DNA of 58,935 nt from Mycobacterium colombiense. Lineage in GTDB: Bacteria > Actinomycetota > Actinomycetes > Mycobacteriales > Mycobacteriaceae. A model generated the notes under the pieces. It saw only the letters and a program-made list of their open reading frames with translations, made no database searches and was not told where the DNA came from. The position numbers and the translations under genes are program-made. Position 1 is the stretch's first letter. Each line of letters opens with the position of its first letter. Below, one piece after another: positions 34,913 through 44,600 of the stretch. Location of the stretch: positions 1 to 58,935 of the forward strand of contig NZ_QMEV01000031.1 of the NCBI RefSeq assembly GCF_003284935.1. Direction: 5' to 3'.

Positions 34913-35505
34913 GCGGCGAGTCGCTCCGCGACCGGCAGCGCGCACAGATCCGGGCCGACATCCGGCGCGCTGCGTTTCGGCTGTTCGTCGAGCGCGGGTA
35001 CGACGCCGTGACCACCGAGGAAATCGCCACGGCCGCAGGGGTTTCCCCCCGCACCTTTTTCCGGCATGTGCCGGCGAAGCAAGAGCTTCTGCTGGCACCG
35101 GTGCGATACGGCGGGGCCGCGATCGTCCATCTCCTCGAGGGCCGGCCCGCCGACGAGGCACCCGATGTCGCGCTGATCAATGCCATCATCACCCGGACCC
35201 GCTCGTTCGAGCAGGCCGACACCGAAGAATGGCGCGAAGCCCTGCTCGTTGTCCCCGACCTGCTCGACAAGGTCACGGTGCACCGGCCCGCCGACAAGGA
35301 GCGGGCCACCAAGCTCATCGCCGATCGGATGGGTGTCGACCCGGATGCCGATCTGCGCCCCGGTCTGCTGGTCCAACTCGCCTTCGCGGCCGCCGATTTC
35401 GCCTTCCAGCAGTGGGTGCGGCAATCCGGGCGGCCGCGGCCACTGGATCGTTACGTCACCGACGCCCTCGAGGCGGTCAAAAGTCCGCACTGGAAACGCA
35501 AGTAG
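34909..35505 (+). CDS. TetR family transcriptional regulator
   Basis: 198 residues; start ATG 34909 overlaps the SDR stop (ATGA), so the regulator is translated last in its own operon. HTH: RLFVERGYDAVTTEEIATAA, GVSPRTFFRHVPAKQELLL. The effector domain is variable. The palindrome at 32471, between this operon and the leftward SDR/DUF1330 pair, is its probable operator (inference). Confidence 0.9.
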   Translation: MSGESLRDRQRAQIRADIRRAAFRLFVERGYDAVTTEEIATAAGVSPRTFFRHVPAKQELLLAPVRYGGAAIVHLLEGRPADEAPDVALINAIITRTRSFEQADTEEWREALLVVPDLLDKVTVHRPADKERATKLIADRMGVDPDADLRPGLLVQLAFAAADFAFQQWVRQSGRPRPLDRYVTDALEAVKSPHWKRK

Positions 35506-35510
35506 ACGGC

Positions 35511-36500
35511 TCAGCGCCCCTGCATCGCTTCGGGATTGGCGATCCGGATGGGCGCCCCGTCCAGCCAGGCGACCACCGATTCCACGGTGTCGGAGTAGAA
35601 GGCGCCCAGCATCTCACGAGTGACGTAGCCCAGATGAGGGGACAGGGTCACGTTCGCCAGCAGCCGCAAACGGTGGCCTTTAGGCAGCGGCTCGGTGTCG
35701 TAGACGTCCAACCCGGCCCCGGCGATGCGTCCCGCCTCCAACGCGGCGATCAGCGCGGCCTCGTCCACGATCGGGCCCCGGGAGGTGTTGATCAGGTAGG
35801 CGTGTGGCTTCATCCGCGCCAGCTCGGCCTCGCCGACCAAGCCTCGGGTGCGCTCGGAGAGCACGAGATGAATGGAAACCACGTCCGACGATTCGAACAG
35901 CGTCGCCTTGTCGACCCTGCGCGCGCCCACGCTCGCAGCGGCTTCGTCGGTGAGATTCTGGCTCCACGCAAGGACTTCCATGCCGAACGCGGCGGCGTAG
36001 TGGGCCATCCGAGCGCCGACCCGGCCCAGGCCGAGCAGCCCGAGCGTCTTGCCGGCCAAGGTGACGCCCGCGCTGCTCTGCCAGCCCCCGTCACGCATGT
36101 TGCGGTGCTCTTCGGCGAGATTGCGCACCGTCGCGATCATCAGCCCCCAGGCGAGTTCGGGTGTGGCGTCCCGCATCGACCTGAACCGGGGATGGGCGAA
36201 ATCCGAGTGCGCCACCGCAATTGCGTGCTCGGTGGCCGCGGCCATATCCAGGTTCGGCAGGCTTTTGCCGACGATGGTGATCAGTTTCAGGCCGGGCAGG
36301 CGCTCGATCAGGGTTCGGGGGAACGCCATCCGCTCCCGCAGTGTGCACACCACGTCAAACGATCGCAGCGCCTCCGCCGCTTCGTCCTCGGCAAGGTGCC
36401 GGTCGAAAACGGTGACCTCGGCGCGCTTTTGCACCGGTGACCAGTCGGCGACCCGTAGGGCGACACCGGCGTAGTCATCGAGAATCGCTACCTTGGGCAC
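35511..36500 (-). CDS. D-2-hydroxyacid dehydrogenase family protein
   Basis: 329 residues from GTG 36500 (VPKVAILDDYAGVALRVADW) with GGGGAGA upstream. NAD motif LGLLGLGRVGARMA, catalytic Arg in INTSRGPIVDE, Glu region DVYDTEPLP and His in LSPHLGYVT. Reduces 2-oxoacids or oxidises D-2-hydroxyacids; the substrate is unknown. Its first codons overlap the last 13 bp of prpR, so it is probably co-expressed with the regulator of propionate catabolism. Confidence 0.9.
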   Translation of the reverse strand: MPKVAILDDYAGVALRVADWSPVQKRAEVTVFDRHLAEDEAAEALRSFDVVCTLRERMAFPRTLIERLPGLKLITIVGKSLPNLDMAAATEHAIAVAHSDFAHPRFRSMRDATPELAWGLMIATVRNLAEEHRNMRDGGWQSSAGVTLAGKTLGLLGLGRVGARMAHYAAAFGMEVLAWSQNLTDEAAASVGARRVDKATLFESSDVVSIHLVLSERTRGLVGEAELARMKPHAYLINTSRGPIVDEAALIAALEAGRIAGAGLDVYDTEPLPKGHRLRLLANVTLSPHLGYVTREMLGAFYSDTVESVVAWLDGAPIRIANPEAMQGR

Positions 36501-37930
36501 GAGGTCTCCCCACTTCGGTGAGTGGCCGCCGGTGGATAGGGCAGATTCGTGCTGCTGTGTGGATCCACGGATACCGGGCGGCCCAGATACGGGAAGGCGC
36601 GTTGCGCGCAGGCCTGCCGGTCGCAGATCTTGCAGCCGGCCCCGATCGGCACGATCGATTCGGCGTTGGTCGGATCGATGCCGACGGAGTAAATGAGTTT
36701 CCCGGCGTGGGCGACGTCGCAGCCCAACCCGATGGCGAAGCTCTTGCCCGGCCCGAGATAGCGGCTCGGCTCCGTCGCGGTGGTCCTGGCGATCCAGAAA
36801 TAGGTGCGCTCGTCCGGCATCTGCGCGACCTGCGTCAGGAACTGGCCGGGCCGGGAGAACGCGTGGTGCACCACCCACAGGGGACAGTTTCCCCCGACGC
36901 GGGAAAAGTGAAAGGCCGTGGCGGACTGGCGTTTAGAGATGTTTCCGGCGCTGTCGGTGCGGACGAAGATGAAGGGAATCCCGCGGGCATGGGGCCGCTG
37001 CAGGGTGGACAGCCGGTGGCAGATCGTTTCGAACCCGACCTCGAATCGCCTTGCCAGCTGGTCGATGTCGTACCGGACGCTCTCGGCCGCGTCCAGGAAT
37101 CTCAGGTAAGGCAGCAGCAGTGCGCCGGCGAAGTAGTTGGCCAGGCCGATGCGGGCGACGCCGCGCGCATCGTCGCTGAGCTGATCGTCACCGGCGATGA
37201 TCCCGGTGATCAGCTTGTTCTGGGTCAACAGGGCGATCTGGGTGGCGAGCTGGAAGGCGCGCTGGCCGGGGTGAAGCCACCGCGCCACGTACAGGGTCTT
37301 CGACTCGGGCGCAAACAGCCGTTTGGCGTTGGGGTCTAGCGCCTGGCCATCGTCGATCACCACCGTGACACCGAGTTTGTCCACGAGCAGCTGCGCCAGC
37401 TGGCCGTCTAGACCGCCGATGCGCAGGTTGTTCTCGTTGAACAGGTCTTCGGCAGCGACGTCCAGTTCGCCGATGTAGTTCTTGCGGTCGTAGAAGAAAT
37501 CCCGGACCTCTTCGAACGGCATGGGTTGCTGGGCCATTGCCGAGGTGTCGACGTTGGCGCGACTGTGCAGCGCTTCGAGGTCGGCGGTGGTGTCATGCAG
37601 GCGCCGGTGCAGATTGACCAGCGTCTGACCGACCGCCGGCATGCGGGCGACCAGCTCCTCGAGTTGCGCCGGCGTGGCGGACGTGTCGGCCAGCACCTCC
37701 CGCAGGTCCGAGACCAGGCGGGCGTCGGATTCCGGCGCGAAGTAATGCGTCGGCAGGTCGAACCGCTCGGTGAGCGTGAGCAGCACCGGAACGGTGATCG
37801 GGCGCTGATCGTTTTCCAGCTGATTGACATAACTGGTCGACAAGCCCAGCGCGCGCGCCAGCGCCACCTGGGTCATCCCCTGCTCCTCGCGCAATCGCCG
37901 CAGCCGTGCGCCGGCGAACGTCTTCGCCAC
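36488..37930 (-). CDS. prpR: PrpR-type regulator of the methylcitrate cycle
   Basis: 480 residues from GTG 37930 (VAKTFAGARLRRLREEQGMT). An N-terminal XRE-type HTH (VALARALGLSTSYVNQLEND) is followed by the short-chain fatty-acyl regulator domain and the C-terminal Cys set CKICDRQACAQRAFP plus GLGCDVAH, matching the iron-sulfur-binding cysteines of M. tuberculosis PrpR (Rv1129c). It senses propionyl-CoA status and activates prpDC there. The open frame extends to 37990, but that would place the TTTGCAAA site inside the gene; GTG 37930, with TACCGT 7 nt upstream, is preferred and GTG 37939 is possible. Divergent from prpD. Confidence 0.88.
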   Translation of the reverse strand: MAKTFAGARLRRLREEQGMTQVALARALGLSTSYVNQLENDQRPITVPVLLTLTERFDLPTHYFAPESDARLVSDLREVLADTSATPAQLEELVARMPAVGQTLVNLHRRLHDTTADLEALHSRANVDTSAMAQQPMPFEEVRDFFYDRKNYIGELDVAAEDLFNENNLRIGGLDGQLAQLLVDKLGVTVVIDDGQALDPNAKRLFAPESKTLYVARWLHPGQRAFQLATQIALLTQNKLITGIIAGDDQLSDDARGVARIGLANYFAGALLLPYLRFLDAAESVRYDIDQLARRFEVGFETICHRLSTLQRPHARGIPFIFVRTDSAGNISKRQSATAFHFSRVGGNCPLWVVHHAFSRPGQFLTQVAQMPDERTYFWIARTTATEPSRYLGPGKSFAIGLGCDVAHAGKLIYSVGIDPTNAESIVPIGAGCKICDRQACAQRAFPYLGRPVSVDPHSSTNLPYPPAATHRSGETSCPR

Positions 37931-37963
37931 CCGGTACACGGTACGCCCGCGTCTTTCACAACG

Positions 37964-37971
37964 TTTGCAAA
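37964..37971. promoter_or_regulatory. TTTGCAAA site, PrpR/RamB-type operator
   Basis: Self-complementary TTTGCAAA in the prpR-prpD intergenic region. The same core is the reported binding motif of PrpR in mycobacteria. Confidence 0.7.
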
Positions 37972-38004
37972 AGTCGGCATTTATGGACACATGATTACGC
38001 TTTT

Positions 38005-38022
38005 ACAAGGGATTTACCTTGT
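38005..38022. promoter_or_regulatory. Inverted repeat in the prpD promoter region
   Basis: ACAAGG and CCTTGT separated by GATTTA, about 27 bp before the start codon of prpD. It could be a second regulator site; no known binding protein is assigned. Confidence 0.4.
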
Positions 38023-38035
38023 GATCGGCCTTGCG

Positions 38036-38048
38036 TACTGTGCGGCTT
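38036..38048 (+). promoter_or_regulatory. -10 element for prpD
   Basis: TACTGT (38036-38041) fits TANNNT and stands 7 nt before ATG 38049. No Shine-Dalgarno is visible, so a leaderless prpD transcript is possible. Confidence 0.45.
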
Positions 38049-39554
38049 ATGCGGATTCATGACGTTCGAACCCGTCGCAGCGCCGACAATTTCCCCCGCG
38101 ACCAGCACCTGGCATGGAAGATCGCCGAGGTCGCCGCCGACCCCGTCGCCGTGCCCGCGGACACCGCGGCGATGGTGATCAACCGCATCATCGACAATGC
38201 GGCGGTTTCGGCGGCCTCGGTGAACCGCCGCCCGACCGCCGCCGCCCGCGTCCAGGCACAGGCACACCCCATCTCCGTCAAGGGCGCCAAGGTTTTCGGG
38301 ATCCAGGGCGACTACTCCCCGGAATGGGCGGCCTGGGCCAACGGGGTCGCCGTGCGCGAGTTGGACTTTCACGACACCTTCCTGGCCGCCGAGTACTCGC
38401 ACCCGGGCGACAACATCCCGGCCCTGGTCGCGGTTGGCCAGCACCTCGGAATCAGCGGAGCCGACCTGATCCGCGGCATCGCAACGGGTTACGAGATCCA
38501 GATCAACCTGGTCAAGGGAATCTGCCTGCACGAGCACAAAATCGACCACGTCGCTCACCTCGGCCCGTCGGTGGCGGCGGGTCTGGGCACCATGCTGCGG
38601 CTGGACAAGGAGACCATCTACTCCGCGATTGGACAGGCCCTGCACCTGACGACGTCCACCCGGCAATCACGCAAGGGCCTGATCTCCAGCTGGAAGGCGT
38701 ACGCACCCGCGTGGGCCGGCAAGGTCGCCATCGAGGCCGTCGACCGCGCGATGCGTGGCGAGGGCGCGCCCGCACCCATCTGGGAGGGCGAGGACGGGGT
38801 GATCGCCTGGCTGCTCTCGGGTCCGGAGCATACCTATCGGGTACCGCTACCCGAGGCCGGCGAGCCGAAGCGCGCCATTCTGGACAGCTACACCAAGGAG
38901 CACTCCGCCGAATACCAGAGTCAGGCGCTGATCGACCTGGCGCGCCGAATGCGCGACCGCATCGGCGATCTGGGTCGGATCGCCGCGATCGAGTTGCACA
39001 CGAGCCACCACACTCATTACGTCATCGGCACCGGATCCGGTGATCCGCAGAAATTCGATCCGGATGCCTCCCGCGAAACGCTGGACCACTCCGTGATGTA
39101 CATCTTCGCGGTCGCCTTGCAGGACGGAAGCTGGCACCACGAAAGGTCTTACACGCCGGAGCGGGCACACCGTCCCGACACCGTCGAATTGTGGCGCAAA
39201 GTCTCGACGATCGAAGATCCCGAGTGGACCCGGCGCTACCACTCCTCCGATCCCGCGGACAAGGCGTTCGGCGCCCGCGCCGAGGTCACCCTCGAAAGCG
39301 GTGAAGTGATCGTCGACGAGATCGCGGTCGCCGACGCGCATCCGTTGGGGGCCAGGCCGTTCGGGCGCGAGCAATACCTTGGAAAGTTCACCGAGCTGGC
39401 CGACGGGGTGGTCAGCGATGCCGAGCAGCGGCGATTCCTATCGGCGGCCGAAGGCCTGCCAGATCTGCGGCCGGGTGGGCTGGGAGCGCTCAACATCGCG
39501 GTCTCTCCGCCGGTGCTTGGCCACGCGCCGGTGATTCCCTCGGGGATCTTCTGA
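38049..39554 (+). CDS. prpD: 2-methylcitrate dehydratase
   Basis: 501 residues from ATG 38049 ([20 protein letters not shown]). Full-length MmgE/PrpD family: [59 protein letters not shown], and the C-terminal region [20 protein letters not shown]. Converts 2-methylcitrate to 2-methyl-cis-aconitate in propionyl-CoA disposal. Its TGA overlaps the start of prpB by one base. Confidence 0.95.
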   Translation: MRIHDVRTRRSADNFPRDQHLAWKIAEVAADPVAVPADTAAMVINRIIDNAAVSAASVNRRPTAAARVQAQAHPISVKGAKVFGIQGDYSPEWAAWANGVAVRELDFHDTFLAAEYSHPGDNIPALVAVGQHLGISGADLIRGIATGYEIQINLVKGICLHEHKIDHVAHLGPSVAAGLGTMLRLDKETIYSAIGQALHLTTSTRQSRKGLISSWKAYAPAWAGKVAIEAVDRAMRGEGAPAPIWEGEDGVIAWLLSGPEHTYRVPLPEAGEPKRAILDSYTKEHSAEYQSQALIDLARRMRDRIGDLGRIAAIELHTSHHTHYVIGTGSGDPQKFDPDASRETLDHSVMYIFAVALQDGSWHHERSYTPERAHRPDTVELWRKVSTIEDPEWTRRYHSSDPADKAFGARAEVTLESGEVIVDEIAVADAHPLGARPFGREQYLGKFTELADGVVSDAEQRRFLSAAEGLPDLRPGGLGALNIAVSPPVLGHAPVIPSGIF

Positions 39555-40471
39555 TGAGCGGGCCGATCGGCGCGACCGTGCCCGCGGCGGCGAAGCGGGC
39601 CCAGTTCCGCGCCGGCCTGGAAAGTGGCCGGCTGCAACGCTTCCCGGGAGCCTTCTCACCGCTGGTGGCCAAGCTCATCGCCGAGCTCGGCTTCGAAGGG
39701 GTCTACGTGTCCGGGGCGGCGCTGTCGGCCGACCTCGGGCTGCCCGACATCGGGCTGACCACCTTGACCGAAGTCAGCGGCCGCGGAGCGCAGATCGCAG
39801 CGGTGACCGACCTACCCACCCTGATCGACGCCGACACCGGTTTCGGCGAGCCGATGAGCGCCGCTCGCACCGTGACCCTCTTGGAGGACGCCGGGCTGGC
39901 GGGTTGCCACCTGGAGGACCAGGAAAATCCCAAGCGGTGCGGGCATCTCGACGGCAAGGCCGTGGTACCGGCCGTCGAGATGGTCAAGCGCCTGCGCGCC
40001 GCCGTTGCCGCCCGCAGGGATCCGAACTTCATCATCTGCGCCCGCACCGATGCCGCCGGGATCGAGGGGGTGGCTGCCGCGATCGAGCGCGCCAAGGCCT
40101 ATGCCGATGCGGGTGCCGACCTGATCTTCACCGAAGCCCTCCGGACGCCAATGGAATTCGAGCAATTCCGGGCCGCCATGGATACGCCGCTGCTGGCGAA
40201 CATGACCGAATTCGGAAAGTCGGAGCTCTTGACCGTCCGACAGCTATCCGACATCGGCTACAACGTGGTGATCTACCCGGTGACCACCCTTCGGCTGGCA
40301 ATGCATGCCGTCGAGGCGGGTCTTGGTGAGATCGCCGACAGCGGAACGCAATCCGGTCTTATGGACCGCATGCAACATCGCAGTCGGCTCTACGAACTGC
40401 TGCGCTACGCCGATTACAACCAATTCGATTCCGACATCTACAACTTCGCCATCGGAGGAGACGCGCAATGA
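39554..40471 (+). CDS. prpB: 2-methylisocitrate lyase
   Basis: 305 residues. Isocitrate lyase/PEP mutase superfamily: metal-site LIDADTGFGEP, catalytic Cys129 in KRCGHLDGK, CARTDAAGIEG. Splits 2-methylisocitrate into pyruvate and succinate. M. tuberculosis lacks prpB and uses isocitrate lyase instead, whereas here the dedicated gene sits between prpD and prpC as in M. smegmatis. The start overlaps prpD (TGATG) and the end overlaps prpC (ATGA). Confidence 0.95.
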   Translation: MSGPIGATVPAAAKRAQFRAGLESGRLQRFPGAFSPLVAKLIAELGFEGVYVSGAALSADLGLPDIGLTTLTEVSGRGAQIAAVTDLPTLIDADTGFGEPMSAARTVTLLEDAGLAGCHLEDQENPKRCGHLDGKAVVPAVEMVKRLRAAVAARRDPNFIICARTDAAGIEGVAAAIERAKAYADAGADLIFTEALRTPMEFEQFRAAMDTPLLANMTEFGKSELLTVRQLSDIGYNVVIYPVTTLRLAMHAVEAGLGEIADSGTQSGLMDRMQHRSRLYELLRYADYNQFDSDIYNFAIGGDAQ

Positions 40472-41595
40472 GCGCTATCGAAGACAGCCAGCCCCGCATC
40501 TACAAGGGACTGGCCGGTGTCGTCGTCGACACCACAGCCATCTCCAAGGTCGTCCCGGAGACCAACTCCCTCACCTACCGCGGGTATGCGGTACAGGACC
40601 TGGCGACACAGTGCAGCTTCGAACAGGTGGCCTACCTGCTGTGGCACGGCGAACTTCCCGACGAGCAACAGCTTGCGCTGTTCTCCCAGCGGGAACGAGC
40701 GGCCCGCCGGCTGAACCGTTCCCAGCTGTCGTTGCTGGCCAAGTTGCCCGAGACCTGCCACCCGATGGACGTGGTGCGCACCTTCATCAGCTCCATTGGT
40801 GCCGAAGACCCGGATGAGGACGACAGCAGCGCAGCGGCCAACTACGCCAAGGCCCTGCGGATGTTCGCGGTGCTGCCCACGATCGTCGCCGCCGACCTGC
40901 GCCGCCGGCGGGGCCTGGACCCCATCGCCCCGCACAGCCACATGAACTATGCGCAGAATTTTCTGCACATGTGCTTCGGCGACGTTCCCGAGCAGGTGGT
41001 GGTGGACGCCTTCGAGCAGTCGATGGTCCTCTACGCCGAGCACAGCTTCAACGCATCGACATTCGCCGCCCGGGTGGTTACCTCCACGCAGTCCGACATC
41101 TACAGCGCGGTCACGGCGGCCATCGGCGCGCTCAAGGGCCCGCTGCACGGCGGCGCCAACGAGGCCGTCATGCATGACATGCTCGACATCGGCACCGCCG
41201 ATCGGGCCGCGGAATGGCTGCGGGACAAGCTGGCTCGCAAAGCCAAGATCATGGGATTCGGTCACCGGGTGTACAAGAACGGTGACTCGCGGGTGCCGAC
41301 AATGAAGGAGGCACTGAAGCGCGTCGCCGCGGCGCGCGACGGCCAGAACTGGCTCGACATCTACGAAGTCCTGGAGAAGGGCATGGCCGAGGCCACCGGC
41401 ATCAAACCGAACCTGGACTTCCCGACCGGACCCGCCTACTACTTGATGGGCTTCGACATCGGCATCTTCACGCCGATCTTCGTGATGAGCCGCGTCACCG
41501 GCTGGACGGCACACATCATCGAGCAGACCGCGTCCAACGCGTTGATCCGTCCGCTCAGTGAGTATGTCGGACCACCGCAACGGGCTCTATCGTAA
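40468..41595 (+). CDS. prpC: 2-methylcitrate synthase
   Basis: 375 residues, citrate synthase family. Catalytic His in GPLHGGANEAV and GFGHRVYKNGDSR, Asp in KPNLDFPTGPAYYLMG. Condenses propionyl-CoA with oxaloacetate. ATG 40468 overlaps the prpB stop (ATGA), preceded by GGAGGAG. Followed after 5 bp by pyc. Confidence 0.95.
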   Translation: MSAIEDSQPRIYKGLAGVVVDTTAISKVVPETNSLTYRGYAVQDLATQCSFEQVAYLLWHGELPDEQQLALFSQRERAARRLNRSQLSLLAKLPETCHPMDVVRTFISSIGAEDPDEDDSSAAANYAKALRMFAVLPTIVAADLRRRRGLDPIAPHSHMNYAQNFLHMCFGDVPEQVVVDAFEQSMVLYAEHSFNASTFAARVVTSTQSDIYSAVTAAIGALKGPLHGGANEAVMHDMLDIGTADRAAEWLRDKLARKAKIMGFGHRVYKNGDSRVPTMKEALKRVAAARDGQNWLDIYEVLEKGMAEATGIKPNLDFPTGPAYYLMGFDIGIFTPIFVMSRVTGWTAHIIEQTASNALIRPLSEYVGPPQRALS

Positions 41596-41600
41596 ATACC

Positions 41601-44600
41601 GTGTTTGCCAAGGTACTGGTCGCCAATCGCGGAGAGATTGCGATCCGCGCGTTCCGCGCGGCTTATGAGCTGGAAATAGGCACGGTCGCGATCTACCCGT
41701 ATGAGGACCGCAATTCCGTGCACCGGCTCAAGGCCGACGAGTCCTATCAGATCGGCGAGGAGGGCCACCCGGTGCGCGCCTACCTGTCGGTCGACGACAT
41801 CGTCGCCACGGCACAGGCGTGCGGAGCGGACGCGATATATCCCGGCTATGGCTTCCTGTCGGAGAACCCCGATCTGGCGGCGGCATGCGCGGCGGCGGGC
41901 ATCACGTTCGTCGGACCGAGCGCGGAGGTGCTCGAGCTGACGGGCAACAAGTCCCGGGCGGTCGCGGCGGCGCGGGCGGCGGGTCTTCCGGTGCTGACTT
42001 CCTCGCCGCCCTCGACATCGGTGGACGAGCTGGTGGCCGCCGCCTTGACGATGACGTTCCCGCTGTTCGTCAAGGCCGTCGCCGGTGGCGGCGGCCGCGG
42101 GATGCGCCGGGTCGCCGACGCGGCGTCGCTGCCCGAGGCGATCGAGGCCGCCAGCCGCGAGGCCGAATCCGCGTTCGGAGACGCCTCGGTCTTTCTCGAG
42201 CAGGCGGTGATCAATCCGCGGCACATCGAGGTGCAGATCCTGGCCGACACCCAGGGCAACGTCATTCACCTCTATGAGCGCGACTGCAGTGTGCAGCGCC
42301 GGCACCAAAAGGTCGTCGAGGTCGCACCGGCTCCCAATCTGGATCCGGCGCTGCGCCAACGGATCTGCGCGGACGCCGTGGCCTTCGCACAGAGCATCGG
42401 CTACACCTGCGCGGGCACCGTGGAGTTCCTGCTCGACGAACGCGGCAACCATGTGTTCATCGAGATGAACCCGCGCATCCAGGTGGAGCACACGGTCACC
42501 GAGGAGATCACCGACGTCGACCTGGTGTCCGCGCAACTGCGCATCGCCGGCGGGCAGAGCCTGGAAGATATTGGCTTGAGCCAGAATTCGATCGTCCCCC
42601 ATGGTGCGGCCTTGCAGTGCCGGATCACGACCGAGGACCCGGCGAACGGGTTCCGTCCGGACACCGGCCGGATCACCGCCTACCGCACCCCGGGCGGCGC
42701 GGGAATCCGGCTGGACGGCGGCACCACCCTCGGCGCCGATATCAGCGCGCACTTCGACTCGATGCTGATCAAACTGACCTGCCGGGGCCGTGACTTCGCC
42801 ACGGCGGTGCGCCGGGCGCGCCGCGCGGTCGCCGAATTCCGTATCCGCGGTGTCTCGACGAACATCCCTTTCCTGCAAGCGGTCCTAGACGATCCCGACT
42901 TTCAGGCCGGGCGCATCACGACGTCGTTCATCGAGGAGCGCCCGCAGCTGCTCACCGCGCGCAGCTCCGCCGACCGCGGCACCAAGATCCTGAGCTACCT
43001 GGCCGACGTCACCGTCAACAAGCCACACGGCGAGCGTCCGTCCGCGGTCTACCCGCACGACAAGCTGCCCGACGTCGACCTGTCGGTGGATCCACCGGCG
43101 GGTTCCAAGCAGCGGTTGACCGAACTCGGGCCGGAGGGATTCGCCGCCTGGCTCCGCGAGTCGCGCGGGGTCGGCGTCACCGATACCACCTTCCGCGACG
43201 CCCACCAGTCCCTGCTGGCGACGCGCGTGCGCACCAGCGGCCTGATCAAGGTGGCGCCCTACATCGCCCGGACCACCCCACAGTTGCTGTCGATCGAGTG
43301 TTGGGGCGGGGCGACCTACGATGTGGCGCTGCGGTTCCTGAAGGAAGACCCGTGGGAGCGGCTGGCGACGCTGCGGGAGGCGTTGCCGAACATCTGCCTG
43401 CAGATGTTGCTGCGTGGACGCAATACCGTTGGGTACACGCCCTACCCGGAGACGGTCACGACGGCTTTCGTCGAGGAAGCGACGGCAACGGGCATCGACA
43501 TCTTCCGGATCTTCGATGCGTTGAACAACGTCGACTCGATGCGCCCGGCCATCGACGCCGTGCGGGAAACCGGTGCCTCGGTGGCCGAGGTGGCGATGTC
43601 CTACACCGGCGATCTGAGCGATCCCGCCGAAAAGCTTTACACGCTGGACTATTACCTGAAGCTTGCCGAACAGATCGTAGAAGCGGGCGCGCACGTGCTG
43701 GCGATCAAGGACATGGCCGGGCTGCTGCGCGCGCCCGCCGCGACGACTCTGGTCTCGGCGCTCAAGTCCCGGTTCGACCTGCCGGTGCACGTGCACACCC
43801 ACGACACCCCGGGCGGCCAGCTGGCGACCTATGTGGCGGCCTGGCACGCCGGGGCCGACGCCGTCGACGGCGCCGCGGCCCCGCTCGCGGGAACCACCAG
43901 CCAGCCCGCGCTGTCATCGATCGTGGCCGCGGCGGCCAACACCGCCTACGACACCGGGCTGTCACTGCCGGCGGTATGCGACCTGGAGCCGTATTGGGAG
44001 GCGCTGCGAAAGGTGTACGCGCCCTTCGAATCCGGGCTTCCGGCGCCGACCGGACGCGTCTATCACCACGAGATCCCCGGCGGCCAGCTGTCGAACCTGC
44101 GCCAGCAGGCCATCGCACTGGGGCTCGGTGACAGGTTCGAGGACATCGAAGACGCCTACGCCGGAGCCGACGCCATCCTGGGGCACCTCGTCAAGGTCAC
44201 CCCGTCCAGCAAGGTGGTCGGCGATCTGGCGCTGGCACTGGTGGGTGCCGGCGTCAGCGCCCAGGACTTCGCCGACGACCCCGCCCGCTACGACATCCCG
44301 GACTCGGTCATCGGCTTCCTGCGCGGAGAACTCGGTGACCCGCCCGGCGGCTGGCCCGAACCGTTGCGCACCAAGGCATTGGAGGGCCGCGGCCCGGCAA
44401 AGCCCGAACAGGAGCTGACGGCTGACGACGAAAAGGCGTTGGCGACCCCCGGCGCCGACCGGCAGGCGGCACTGAACCGGCTGCTGTTCCCCGGGCCCAC
44501 CAAAGAACTCGAGGGACATCGCGAACAATACGGGGACACCTCTCGGCTGAGCGCCAACCAGTTCTTCTACGGATTGCGCCACGGCGACGAACATCGCGTC

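Noticed and set aside
34094..35161. 355-codon minus-strand frame
   Set aside because: Opposes the coupled VOC/SDR/TetR genes and has no recognisable domain.
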